Assembly: GCF_001907195.1 (NCBI RefSeq)
Contig: NZ_LVWA01000003.1
Location: 186,001-250,000 of the forward strand
Reading direction: 5' to 3'
Source of the DNA: Pontibacter flavimaris
Lineage (GTDB): Bacteria > Bacteroidota > Bacteroidia > Cytophagales > Hymenobacteraceae
Length of the DNA stretch: 64,000 bases
Each line of letters begins with the position of its first letter. Positions within the stretch are counted from its first letter, which is position 1. The notes under the pieces were generated by a model that searched no databases, had not been told where the DNA came from, and was given only the letters and a program-made list of their open reading frames with translations. Below, in pieces: positions 45,603-55,976 of the stretch. Both the position numbers and the translations under genes were made by a program.

Positions 45603-46925
45603 CTAATGCCGGAGCACCTCCTGGAAAGTTTCCTCTGCTTCCATGAGTCCCTGCACATCTATATGGGTCAGGCGCACATGTTTTGTCTCGTTAATCAGCA
45701 CCGGATCATACTTGGCCACCACGCGCACGTAGTTTTCCGTCCAGCCTTCCATTTTGCCGTCCTTCACGTCGTCCTCAAACAGCACCGTAAACTCGCTGCC
45801 GATGTTCTGCTCGTAGAAATGACGCTTCTTCTTCTCCGAAAGGATGCGCAGCATGTCGGCGCGGCGGTTGCGGTCCTTTATACTTACCTTGCCCTCCATA
45901 TCCGGGGCCAGTGTGTTCTCGCGCTCCGAGTACGGGAACACGTGCAGGTAGCTCACGTCCAGTCCGTTAAGGAAGTTATACGTCTCTTTGAAGTCTTCCT
46001 CCGTCTCGCCCGGGAAGCCCACGATCACATCTACCCCAATGCAGCAGTGCGGCATCAGCGACTTGATCTTGGCCACGCGGTCGGCGTAGAGCTCGCGCAG
46101 GTAGCGGCGGCGCATGAGTTTCAGGATCTTGTTGGAGCCCGACTGCAGCGGAATGTGGAAGTGCGGCATGAAGCGTTTGCTATCAGCCACAAACGCGATG
46201 ATGTCGTCTTTGAGCAGGTTAGGCTCGATGGAGGAGATACGGAAACGGTCGATACCCGCCACCTTGTCCAGTTCCTGCACCAGGTCAAAAAAGGTTTCCA
46301 CGCGCTCCCCGTCCTGCAAGCCAAAGTCGCCGGTGTTCACGCCTGTCAGCACAATTTCCTTTACCCCGGATGCAGCTATTTCCTGTGCCGATTTCACCAC
46401 GTTTTCGATGCTGTCGGAGCGGCTGTTGCCACGCGCCAGCGGAATGGTGCAGAAGGAGCAGGAGTAGTCGCAACCGTCCTGAACCTTCAGGAAAGTGCGT
46501 GTGCGGTCGCCGAAAGAGTAGGAATTATGGAAGGTATTGGCCTCCGAGATAGGGCTGGCGAAGATCTGCGGCTTGTCTTTCTTTTCGAACGTCTCCAGGA
46601 TGTCCATCAGCTGGAATTTCTCGGCGGCGCCGAGCACGGCATCCACCCCCGGAATCTCGGAGATTTCTTTCGGCTTGAGCTGGGCATAGCAACCCAGAAT
46701 GGTAATGAACGCGTCCGGCGAGTGCTTGAGGGCCTCTTTCACGATCTTGCGGCATTTCTTGTCGGCGTTATCGGTTACTGAGCAGGTATTGATAACGTAG
46801 ATGTCCGGTTTATCGGTAAACTCCACCTTCTCAAAACCCCGCTCCTGGAAAATACGCCCGATGGTGCTGGTTTCGGAGTAGTTAAGCTTACATCCTAAAG
46901 TATAAAAAGCGACTTTCTTCTTCAT
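45603..46925 (-). CDS. mtaB: tRNA (N6-threonylcarbamoyladenosine(37)-C2)-methylthiotransferase MtaB
   Basis: Radical SAM methylthiotransferase that converts t6A37 to ms2t6A37 in tRNAs reading ANN codons; 440 aa from ATG 46925 (MKKKVAFYTLGCKLNYSE); a GTG-type start 21 bases up is in frame but less likely. Auxiliary cluster cysteines are Cys12, Cys48 and Cys79, and the radical SAM motif is Cys152-x3-Cys156-x2-Cys159 (GCDYSCSFC). It resembles MiaB in layout but the sequence pattern (YTLGCKLN) marks the MtaB branch. Confidence 0.95.
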   Translation of the reverse strand: MKKKVAFYTLGCKLNYSETSTIGRIFQERGFEKVEFTDKPDIYVINTCSVTDNADKKCRKIVKEALKHSPDAFITILGCYAQLKPKEISEIPGVDAVLGAAEKFQLMDILETFEKKDKPQIFASPISEANTFHNSYSFGDRTRTFLKVQDGCDYSCSFCTIPLARGNSRSDSIENVVKSAQEIAASGVKEIVLTGVNTGDFGLQDGERVETFFDLVQELDKVAGIDRFRISSIEPNLLKDDIIAFVADSKRFMPHFHIPLQSGSNKILKLMRRRYLRELYADRVAKIKSLMPHCCIGVDVIVGFPGETEEDFKETYNFLNGLDVSYLHVFPYSERENTLAPDMEGKVSIKDRNRRADMLRILSEKKKRHFYEQNIGSEFTVLFEDDVKDGKMEGWTENYVRVVAKYDPVLINETKHVRLTHIDVQGLMEAEETFQEVLRH

Positions 46926-47297
46926 AATCAGGGGGCAAAGGTACAAAAATTATTAATTTGGAGATGGGGTGAGGTGGAGATTTGGAATTTTGAAGCTGTG
47001 GTAATTCTTTACTGTGTTACGACAGGGGTGTAATGGTCAGTTAACGTATGGCTTAGGTCTTTTGAGAAGCAACTCCTTCTGCTCTTTCATGAGGTTAGTG
47101 CTCGGGATTCCTGAGGTTATACGTTATACTTATACTGTATACTTTTAATGGTCTCCAAAGTATAACGCCATCCTTTTATCCCCTGATCCATACTTTATAC
47201 TTTGCATCTGGCAATAGATTACCGCATACGCGCATCAAACATCCAGGTACAACGCATATTTTCAAATCTACACTTCTTCGAATCTCCAAATCCAAAA
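46926..47297. other. Gene-free spacer with dense TATACTT words
   Basis: About 370 bp between the sulfatase stop and mtaB on the same strand. It holds several AAGTATA/TATACTT copies at 47120-47205 and two arms of the TTTGGAGATTTGG-type repeat (46955-47000; 47258-47292). These face each other 250 bp apart. No gene is seen. Confidence 0.6.
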
Positions 47298-49139
47298 CTA
47301 CTTCCCCACAAAATCCTCAAAAGATGCCTGCATATAGGCCTGGCCATACTTCAGCTGCTCTTCCGTGACGCCTTCCTCCCTGATAATTGGCTGCTTCGCC
47401 GTGTTATCGAAGGCAAGAACACCCGCCGGGGTGACGTAGCCGAAGCCGTCGTTAAAGATGTAAAACGCGAAAGGGGAGGAGGTTGGTGCCAGCAGGTTAC
47501 GGCTCCACTGAAAATCCTGGTGCGGCAGTTGTAGTTGCGCCAGCAGGGTGGCGGCAATGTCGGACTGGCTGCCGATGCCGTCCACGGTAATTCCTCCTTT
47601 TGCCAAGGCGCCGCCTGTAAGTATAAACGGAATCCTGAACTTGCCGGGGGCATGGTTCGGGTCGTTGCCGGGCAGGCGGTGGCCATGGTCGGCGGCGAGC
47701 ACTACCAAGGTATGCTGCCACCAATCCTGCTGCTTTGCTTCCTCTATAAACTTGCCTAAAGCCCAGTCGGTGTAATACACGCTATTACGGAACTGCGCCT
47801 CCTCATCGGTTCCCGGGAATTTGGCCGGTATCGGGATCTCGAAGGGCTCGTGGCTGCTCAAAGTATAAACCGTGCTGAAAAACGGCTGCTTTTCCTCTTT
47901 CAGGTCCTGCTGCACGCGCGCAAACAGCACGTGGTCGTGAGCGCCCCACTTGGAGTTATAGGTGCTGGGGTCGAAATCATACTTGTCTATCAGCCTGTCG
48001 TAGCCGCCGTTGCGCAGGTATGACTTGATGTTGGCGAACTCGAGTTCACCGCCATAGTAATAGCTGGTGCTGTACCCCTGCGCCTCGAACACCTGGCTTA
48101 GCTGCGGCAGCTTCTCCGTTTTCTTCGGGTACTTTATAATAGAGGTGGTGGTTTGCACAGGGTAGCCGCTCAGCAAGGCCACCATGCCTTTCTCGCTGCG
48201 GTCGCCGGAGGCGTAGATGTTGGTGAAGTTTATACCTTCGGCAGCCAGCTTGTCCAGGTTGGGTGTTACGCCCTTCTCGCCGCCCAGGCTTCCCACGAAC
48301 TTGGCCGTATAACTCTCCAGAATGATAAACAGCACGTTGGGTTGCTGCACGCGCAGTAGCTGCTCGGCTGAGTCTGTGGCAACGGCCGCATACAATTCCC
48401 GCACCAGCGCCTGCGCCTCCTCTTCCGGCATATACTTGTAGGGGTTGCTGGTCGACTCCTCATACTTGAGCAGGGCGTGCATCAGGTTCCAGGGCATGTT
48501 CAGGCCGGCGTGGTTGGCAAAGGGCTTGTCCGAGAAGTATACCACGCTCTGGTTGATGGGGATCTGCTGCCAACCGCCCCGCAACGGCAGCACCAGCAGG
48601 GCAGCGAAAACAAGCGACGCACCAGCCAGCAACCACCTGTTCGGCGCCAATTTATACTTTGTCAGATCAAAAAAACGTCTGTACACAAAAATAAAGGCCA
48701 CGGAGATTGAAAGGGTTACCAGGAAAAGGATGAACAGGGGCGCCGTAGCGGCAGAGGCAGCCATTTCGGCCGGCGAGTTCAGGTACTGCAGGGGAGAGGC
48801 GTCCAGCCGGAAGCCCCAATGGCTGTAGAGTTCCAGATCCACGGTGAGCAGCGTGGAGAGCAGCGCCAAAAGTATAAACGTATAGTAGCGGATGATTTTA
48901 GCCACCTGCAGCCGCTGCCACAGGCTGGCCAGCAGCAACAGCAGGAACGGCAGTATACTGAGGTAAGCCGCAAAGGAGGCATCGAGCCGGAGGCCATACA
49001 GAAAAGTATAAAATACTTCGGAGGAGGTGAGCTCAGCGCTGCGGTCGAGGTGATAAAAAAGAAAAATGGCCCTGGCTACGATGAAGTATAGCATCCAGAA
49101 CAAGAAGTATAAGGGCTGGAAGAAGATGCGGTTTTTCAC
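47298..49139 (-). CDS. LTA-synthase-like membrane sulfatase / phosphoglycerol transferase
   Basis: 613 aa with about five N-terminal membrane helices (about 1-190) and an extracytoplasmic alkaline-phosphatase-superfamily domain. Metal ligand Glu lies in NVLFIILESYTAKFVGSLGG (about 270). The nucleophile is probably Ser in SGDRSEKGMVALLSGYP (about 314), and the C-terminal metal site is VLAADHGHRLPG. Members transfer phosphoglycerol or phosphoethanolamine to glycans or lipid A. Which acceptor applies here is unknown. The start is GTG 49139, five bases after a -7-like element. Confidence 0.9.
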   Translation of the reverse strand: MKNRIFFQPLYFLFWMLYFIVARAIFLFYHLDRSAELTSSEVFYTFLYGLRLDASFAAYLSILPFLLLLLASLWQRLQVAKIIRYYTFILLALLSTLLTVDLELYSHWGFRLDASPLQYLNSPAEMAASAATAPLFILFLVTLSISVAFIFVYRRFFDLTKYKLAPNRWLLAGASLVFAALLVLPLRGGWQQIPINQSVVYFSDKPFANHAGLNMPWNLMHALLKYEESTSNPYKYMPEEEAQALVRELYAAVATDSAEQLLRVQQPNVLFIILESYTAKFVGSLGGEKGVTPNLDKLAAEGINFTNIYASGDRSEKGMVALLSGYPVQTTTSIIKYPKKTEKLPQLSQVFEAQGYSTSYYYGGELEFANIKSYLRNGGYDRLIDKYDFDPSTYNSKWGAHDHVLFARVQQDLKEEKQPFFSTVYTLSSHEPFEIPIPAKFPGTDEEAQFRNSVYYTDWALGKFIEEAKQQDWWQHTLVVLAADHGHRLPGNDPNHAPGKFRIPFILTGGALAKGGITVDGIGSQSDIAATLLAQLQLPHQDFQWSRNLLAPTSSPFAFYIFNDGFGYVTPAGVLAFDNTAKQPIIREEGVTEEQLKYGQAYMQASFEDFVGK

Positions 49140-49143
49140 AGCG

Positions 49144-49151
49144 CAAATATA
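49144..49151 (-). promoter_or_regulatory. -7 element directly before the sulfatase GTG start
   Basis: On the minus strand TATATTTG ends four bases before GTG 49139, the same spacing as in front of the porin gene. The implied transcript is leaderless. Confidence 0.4.
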
Positions 49152-49365
49152 AAGTATAAGTCAGCCCTACCATAACAGAATATTTCAGGCGATAGTTCTA
49201 GGGCTATAACAGGAGGGTCTTGTTTTCAGGGGTAATGTTGGTAAAGTATGACATAAACCTAAAACTGCCTTTGCTACGAAGGGGGTATCCATTAAATTAA
49301 GAGTTTATTTTCAGAAATGGGTTTAAAAAAATAGGGGTGTCTGCATGATTCGTGAATTTTGTTTC

Positions 49366-49373
49366 TATATTTG
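49366..49373 (+). promoter_or_regulatory. -7 promoter element of the type III glutamine synthetase gene
   Basis: TATATTTG matches TAnnTTTG 31 bp before ATG 49405. The following bases AAGCGTC resemble those after the porin element (AAGCGTG). No clear -33 box. Confidence 0.45.
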
Positions 49374-49404
49374 AAGCGTCATTTCATACCAACCCCCATA
49401 CCCC

Positions 49405-51594
49405 ATGGCAATTCTTCGATTCAAAGCGCTGGAGCAGGCCAGTGAGCACAAACCTGGAGAGGTGGAGCAACCATCTCAGATTATCTCAGAGTATTTCGGT
49501 GAGAACGTCTTCGGTAATGGCGCCCTGCGTTCCACCATGTCCACTGAGAACTACAAGCGCCTGCAGCGCACCATCGAGGCAGGCGAGAAGGTAGACCGTG
49601 AACTTGCCGATGCCGTGGCTGCCGCCATGAAGACCTGGGCCATGAGCAAGGGGGCTACGCACTACACGCACTGGTTCCAGCCCCTCACAGGCGCCACAGC
49701 CGAGAAGCACGACTCCTTTTTCGACCTTTCCGGTGATGGAGAAGCTATCGAGACCTTTAAGGGCAGCGCGCTGGTGCAGCAGGAGCCGGACGCCTCCTCT
49801 TTCCCGAGCGGCGGCATCCGCAACACCTTCGAGGCCCGCGGCTACAGTGCCTGGGATCCATCTTCCCCGGCCTTCCTGATTGAGAACGCGGGCACCCGCA
49901 CCCTTTGTATCCCGACCATCTTTGTGGCCTACACAGGCGAGGCACTCGACTATAAAACGCCCCTGCTTAAATCGCTGAAACTGCTGAACGACGCCGCCGT
50001 GCCGGTTTGCCAGTACTTCGATAAAGACGTAACCAGGGTAAACACGACCCTGGGTATTGAGCAGGAATACTTCCTGGTGGACAAGTCGCTGTACGAGGCG
50101 CGCCCGGACCTGGTGATTGCCGGCCGCACTGTTTTCGGCCACTCCCCGGCCAAGGGCCAGCAGCTGGAGGACCACTATTTCGGCAGCATCCCGAGCCGGG
50201 TGCACGCCTATATGGTTGATTTTGAGAAAACGGCCCTGAAACTGGGGATTCCACTGAGGACACGCCACAACGAGGTGGCCCCGAACCAGTACGAGTGTGC
50301 GCCTACCTTTGAGGACGCCAACCTGGCAGTAGACCACAACCAGCTGCTGATGGACATCATGAACCGGGTAGCGGAAAGACACAATTTTAAAGTGCTGCTG
50401 CATGAGAAACCCTTTAAAGGCGTGAACGGCAGCGGCAAGCACAATAACTGGGCGATGAGCACCAACACAGGCGTAAACCTGCTGAGCCCGGGCAAAAGAC
50501 CAAAGGAGAACCTGCAGTTCCTCACCTTCTTCATCAACACCATTAAAGCCGCCTTTACCCACGCCGACCTGCTGCGCGCAAGTATAGCCTCCGCCAGCAA
50601 TGACCACCGCCTGGGTGCTAACGAGGCGCCGCCGGCCATCATGTCCGTGTTTATCGGGCAGCAGCTGACGGCGGTGCTGGATGAGTTTGAGCGCACCTCC
50701 AAGGTGCCGATGGAAAAGGGCGACAACATGTACCTGAAACTGGGTATCGACCGCATCCCGGAGGTACTCCGCGATAACACCGACCGTAACCGTACTTCTC
50801 CGTTCGCCTTTACGGGCAATAAATTCGAGTTCCGTGCGGTAGGTTCTTCCGCCAACTCATCCTCTCCTATGACGGTGCTGAACACCATTGTGGCCGATCA
50901 GCTGCTGGAGTTCCGTAAGTCGGTGGATGAGCTGATCGAGACAGGCATGAAGAAGGAATTGGCTATCATCCAGATACTACGCGAGTACGTGGCCGCCTCC
51001 AAGGCCATCCGTTTCGAAGGAAACGGTTACTCTCAGGAGTGGGAGCAGGAAGCGGAGGGCCGTGGGCTATCCAATGTCAAGTCAACACCGCTTGCCCTGG
51101 ATGTGTACAGCCGACAGGACGTGAAGGAGGTGTTTGCCCGGCACGGCATCTTTACCGAGGTGGAGCTGGAAGCGCGCCACGAGATTCTGCTGGAAGACTA
51201 CGTAAAGAAGATCCAGATCGAGTCGCGCATTATGGGCGACCTGGCCATGAACCACGTTATCCCAACGGCTATCGCTTACCAGAACAAGCTCATCGCCAAT
51301 GTACGCGGCCTGAAGGAGCTGGGGCTGGAGGATGAGTATACCCAGAGCACGATCGAGGGCATCAAGAAAATGTCCGGCTACATCAGCTCGCTACAGAAAA
51401 ATGTGCGCGACATGGTGAATTCCCGTAAGGTAGCCAACAAGATAGAGGACGCCCGGGAGCGCGCCATCATGTACAACGAGCAGGTGCTGAGCTACTTCGA
51501 CCCGATCCGTTACAGCGTGGACAAGCTGGAACTGATGGTGGACGACGAGGACTGGCCACTGGTGAAGTACCGCGAGCTGCTGTTCCGCCACTAA
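49405..51594 (+). CDS. glnN: Type III glutamine synthetase (GlnN)
   Basis: 729-aa enzyme that joins ammonia and glutamate at the cost of ATP. The length and layout fit the large type III form of Bacteroidota and cyanobacteria (700-730 aa, double hexameric rings) rather than 470-aa GlnA. Motifs include TLGIEQEYFLVD (metal-binding Glu pair, about 215-226), EVAPNQYECAPTF and VNGSGKHNNWAMST (ATP/glutamate site, about 342-355), and a C-terminal helical domain unique to GlnN. It is monocistronic, with a -7 element upstream and a short terminator. Confidence 0.97.
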   Translation: MAILRFKALEQASEHKPGEVEQPSQIISEYFGENVFGNGALRSTMSTENYKRLQRTIEAGEKVDRELADAVAAAMKTWAMSKGATHYTHWFQPLTGATAEKHDSFFDLSGDGEAIETFKGSALVQQEPDASSFPSGGIRNTFEARGYSAWDPSSPAFLIENAGTRTLCIPTIFVAYTGEALDYKTPLLKSLKLLNDAAVPVCQYFDKDVTRVNTTLGIEQEYFLVDKSLYEARPDLVIAGRTVFGHSPAKGQQLEDHYFGSIPSRVHAYMVDFEKTALKLGIPLRTRHNEVAPNQYECAPTFEDANLAVDHNQLLMDIMNRVAERHNFKVLLHEKPFKGVNGSGKHNNWAMSTNTGVNLLSPGKRPKENLQFLTFFINTIKAAFTHADLLRASIASASNDHRLGANEAPPAIMSVFIGQQLTAVLDEFERTSKVPMEKGDNMYLKLGIDRIPEVLRDNTDRNRTSPFAFTGNKFEFRAVGSSANSSSPMTVLNTIVADQLLEFRKSVDELIETGMKKELAIIQILREYVAASKAIRFEGNGYSQEWEQEAEGRGLSNVKSTPLALDVYSRQDVKEVFARHGIFTEVELEARHEILLEDYVKKIQIESRIMGDLAMNHVIPTAIAYQNKLIANVRGLKELGLEDEYTQSTIEGIKKMSGYISSLQKNVRDMVNSRKVANKIEDARERAIMYNEQVLSYFDPIRYSVDKLELMVDDEDWPLVKYRELLFRH

Positions 51595-51624
51595 GCGTAT
51601 TTTATTATATTAAGGTTGATAAGC

Positions 51625-51650
51625 AAGGGCATCCGTCAGGGATGCCTTTG
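51625..51650 (+). terminator. Probable terminator after glnN
   Basis: The stem GGCATCC/GGATGCC with a short loop is followed by TTTG, 31 bp after the glnN stop. Confidence 0.55.
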
Positions 51651-51655
51651 TTGCT

Positions 51656-52216
51656 TTAGGGCCGCACCCTCCGAAGAAGCTCGCCAGCCACCTGGGCAAG
51701 TATGATCGGGAGCAGCACAATGACCAAACCCACGGCGATCACCTTGCGCAGGCCCAGGCGCATGATCAGTTTGCCAATCACTCTGTCGCGCAGCTCGTGG
51801 TAAATAAACTGGCCGGCCTTTGTCATGGGTTTGCCTTTCAGCACTTCCTGTACCTCGCGCCAGTTGCCGCGCTCTATCTGGTGGCGCAGGTACTGCAGCA
51901 CGGTATCCTTGGTAATGTAGAAGGCCAGGGTCATCTGCTCTTGTCGCAGCTGGCCCCAGCGCTGCAGCTGTTGCAGCTTCGGCCAGGAATTCCGGGGTAT
52001 GAACTGGTGCATATAGATCATGGGGATGAGGGTGTTCCATAGTACTACGTAAAAATCCCCGGCCAGGAGGGAAAACACGCAGCTGGCATAGAGGAGAATT
52101 TCTTCACAGGCTGGAATGTGATCTATACCTTTCCGTTGCTTTAAGCGGGCTCTAGTTTCTGGTATAAAGTATAAACCACTGGCCATACTTGAAAAGAGCT
52201 CCGGAAGCGGGGGCAT
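51656..52216 (-). CDS. Conserved hypothetical membrane-associated protein
   Basis: 186 aa I do not recognise by name. Three hydrophobic segments are visible: ASCVFSLLAGDFYVVLWNTLIPMIY (about 45-69, probably membrane-embedded), a shorter middle one, and IAVGLVIVLLPIILAQVAGELL near the C-terminus (about 160-181). Between them is an amphipathic, Gln/Arg-rich helical region (KLQQLQRWGQLRQEQM...). It may start at ATG 52216 or at ATG 52186. It is on its own between convergent glnN and divergent ispG. Confidence 0.62.
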   Translation of the reverse strand: MPPLPELFSSMASGLYFIPETRARLKQRKGIDHIPACEEILLYASCVFSLLAGDFYVVLWNTLIPMIYMHQFIPRNSWPKLQQLQRWGQLRQEQMTLAFYITKDTVLQYLRHQIERGNWREVQEVLKGKPMTKAGQFIYHELRDRVIGKLIMRLGLRKVIAVGLVIVLLPIILAQVAGELLRRVRP

Positions 52217-52279
52217 GCGCGGAAAATTCCGTATTTTGCCGATTGAACAAAGCAGCCTTTACTTTAGTTAAAGATACGC

Positions 52280-54280
<2,001 letters not shown>

Positions 54281-54395
54281 ATTTTCGCTTCCGCCCTTCT
54301 CCAATCCAAGTATAAACCTAAACAAGAACACCTGCACAAGAGCGTCGGACACGGCAATTCATACTTTTCCCCTACATCCAAAACACCAATGTATT

Positions 54396-54563
54396 ATGAA
54401 AAAGGGACTTTTTAACCTGTCGGAGGTGGCCACTTATTTCTTTCGGAAAAAGGACCCCAGCCGCAAATCCAACTTTAACCTGCGCGCCATGCACACCATC
54501 AACAAGGTATCCATCCTGATGTTCCTGGCGGCCATGATCTACTTCATCATCAAGCACATCTGA
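54396..54563 (+). CDS. DUF6728-type small membrane protein (55 aa)
   Basis: A 55-codon gene with a good ATG at 54396. The N-terminal half is charged and aromatic (FNLSEVATYFFRKKDPSRKS), followed by NFNLRAMHTINK and one membrane helix (VSILMFLAAMIYFIIKHI). The pattern matches the short single-pass proteins collected as DUF6728 in Bacteroidota, as I recall the family. It starts 115 bp after ispG and ends five bases before the MmcQ-like gene. Function is unknown. Confidence 0.8.
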   Translation: MKKGLFNLSEVATYFFRKKDPSRKSNFNLRAMHTINKVSILMFLAAMIYFIIKHI

Positions 54564-54568
54564 GCGGC

Positions 54569-54931
54569 ATGAACATAGAGGAGTTTAGGGAGTATTGCCT
54601 GGCGAAGGCAGGAACGACCGAGGAAACGCCTTTTGACGAGGACACGCTGGTGTTTAAGGTATGCGGTAAGATGTTTGCCATGTGCAGTATTGCGGACTAC
54701 GCGAAAGGCATAAACCTGAAATGTGAGCCGGAGCGGTCGGTGGAACTACGCGAGCAGTACCCGCAGGTGAAGCCTGGTTACCACATGAATAAACTGCACT
54801 GGAACACGGTGCTGCCGGAGGCAGGCTTGCCTGATACCCTGCTGAAGCAGTGGACCGACGATTCATACCTGCTGGTGGCTGGCAAACTGAAGAAAGCGCT
54901 GCGGCAGGAACTGGGCCTGGATAGCCTATGA
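54569..54931 (+). CDS. MmcQ/YjbR family protein
   Basis: 120-aa cytoplasmic protein of the MmcQ/YjbR family (DUF419), with the CyaY-like alpha/beta fold. The N-terminal MNIEEFREYCLAKAGTTEETPFDEDTLVFKVCGKMFAM and the C-terminal GYHMNKLHWNTV pattern are typical. Members are often called 'DNA-binding' on structural grounds, with no firm function. It lies five bases after the DUF6728 gene on the same strand, so the two are probably co-transcribed. Confidence 0.9.
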   Translation: MNIEEFREYCLAKAGTTEETPFDEDTLVFKVCGKMFAMCSIADYAKGINLKCEPERSVELREQYPQVKPGYHMNKLHWNTVLPEAGLPDTLLKQWTDDSYLLVAGKLKKALRQELGLDSL

Positions 54932-55134
54932 AAAGAAGTATAAAAATCGGGTAGGGGGATTTAAGCTATAAACAGCTTATAGTCAATGTGGTTACATTGA
55001 TGTTGTGAGACAGAGTAGCGATTCCTCGGTATAATTTCATCTTAAATAACGTTTTTACTATTTATTTATTGTGTTAGGGGTTTATCAATTGAGATTTTTT
55101 TCTTATAATTGGTAAAACTCACCTTAACACAAAT

Positions 55135-55635
55135 ATGAACCTTAACAATCAACTTAGCATCGGCGCCTTCCGGAATGAGTGGCAAAAGGCAAGTATGAGC
55201 CTGCTTTATACCTGTGGCTTCCTTAGCAACGGGTACGAGAGCTTCTTTAAGAAGCACAATGTTACCAGCCAGCAGTATAACGCGTTGCGCATTTTGAGAG
55301 ATCAATTCCCCAAGCCTGTTTCCACCTCCTTTCTGCGCGAGAAAATGCTGGACAAGATGTCCGACGCCTCCCGCCTGGTGAGCCGCCTGAACGCCAAAGG
55401 CTACGTAACCGTCACACAGAACCCAACGGATAAGCGCCTGGTGAATATCCTTATCTCCAGCGAGGGCTTATCCATTCTCTCGGGCATTGACAAGGAGCTG
55501 TACCTGCTGGATGCCCTGCTGCAGGGCCTTACGGAGGAGGAAGCCGCCACCCTGGTGGAACTGCTCTACAAAGTGCGTGAATCCATTACCAACACCGAAG
55601 AGAGAATGGCTTCTGTAGAAGTCGCTACGGCATAA
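55135..55635 (+). CDS. MarR-family transcriptional regulator
   Basis: 166-aa winged-helix dimeric regulator. The helix-turn-helix and wing are at about 40-105 (VTSQQYNALRILRDQF, FLREKMLDKMSDASRLVSRLNAKGYVTVTQNPTDKRLVNILIS). The Asp-Lys-Arg (DKR) of the wing tip is the family's hallmark. Ligand and targets are not visible. The 200 bp upstream (54932-55134) are AT-rich and hold no other gene. Confidence 0.92.
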   Translation: MNLNNQLSIGAFRNEWQKASMSLLYTCGFLSNGYESFFKKHNVTSQQYNALRILRDQFPKPVSTSFLREKMLDKMSDASRLVSRLNAKGYVTVTQNPTDKRLVNILISSEGLSILSGIDKELYLLDALLQGLTEEEAATLVELLYKVRESITNTEERMASVEVATA

Positions 55636-55677
55636 TATAACACCTGAACTTTACTAACCTTACTCACCTTAAGCAAA

Positions 55678-55729
55678 CAGCGAGGTGACAGAAGAGGCCC
55701 CGCGCTTTCTCCTGTCACCTCGCTGCTTT
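55678..55729 (+). terminator. Terminator after the MarR gene
   Basis: 14-bp perfect arms (CAGCGAGGTGACAG at 55678 and CTGTCACCTCGCTG ending 55725) with a GC-rich inner loop, followed by CTTTT. Confidence 0.85.
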
Positions 55730-55901
55730 TAGGGCTATGCCTGTGCTCCGGTCAAAATGGCCTTGGAGCAATTCTGTAACTGCCGTAGGAAGTGTGGCTA
55801 TACTTTAGGTGGAGCTTTTCCGGTTAAAAGTATAGCAAGGCTGTCAGGCGAGATTTTCTTTTCCTGTAACATTCCCCGCCCTTGTTCGCGGGGCACCGGC
55901 T

Positions 55902-55947
55902 GAAAAAACGAGAAGCCGCCCAGCTGTGGGGAGCTGCAGCGGCTTCT
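55902..55947 (-). terminator. Terminator of leuS
   Basis: On the minus strand AGAAGCCGC/GCGGCTTCT with an inner AGCT-rich stem is followed by a T-run (AAAAAA at 55903-55908). The 150 bp between the two terminators hold nothing recognisable apart from two AAGTATA-type words. Confidence 0.8.
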
Positions 55948-55976
55948 GGCTTAGTTAGTTGGTATATGGGGATAGT

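Noticed and set aside
49486..50607. 373-codon minus-strand frame inside glnN
   Set aside because: Shadow of a GC-rich third-position pattern in glnN; no protein family features.
55117..55672. 11-bp word ACTCACCTTAA on both sides of the MarR gene (55117, 55662) and inverted at 23287
   Set aside because: Looked like a MarR site, but 11-mer coincidences of this kind are expected several times by chance in 64 kb, and the word is not palindromic.
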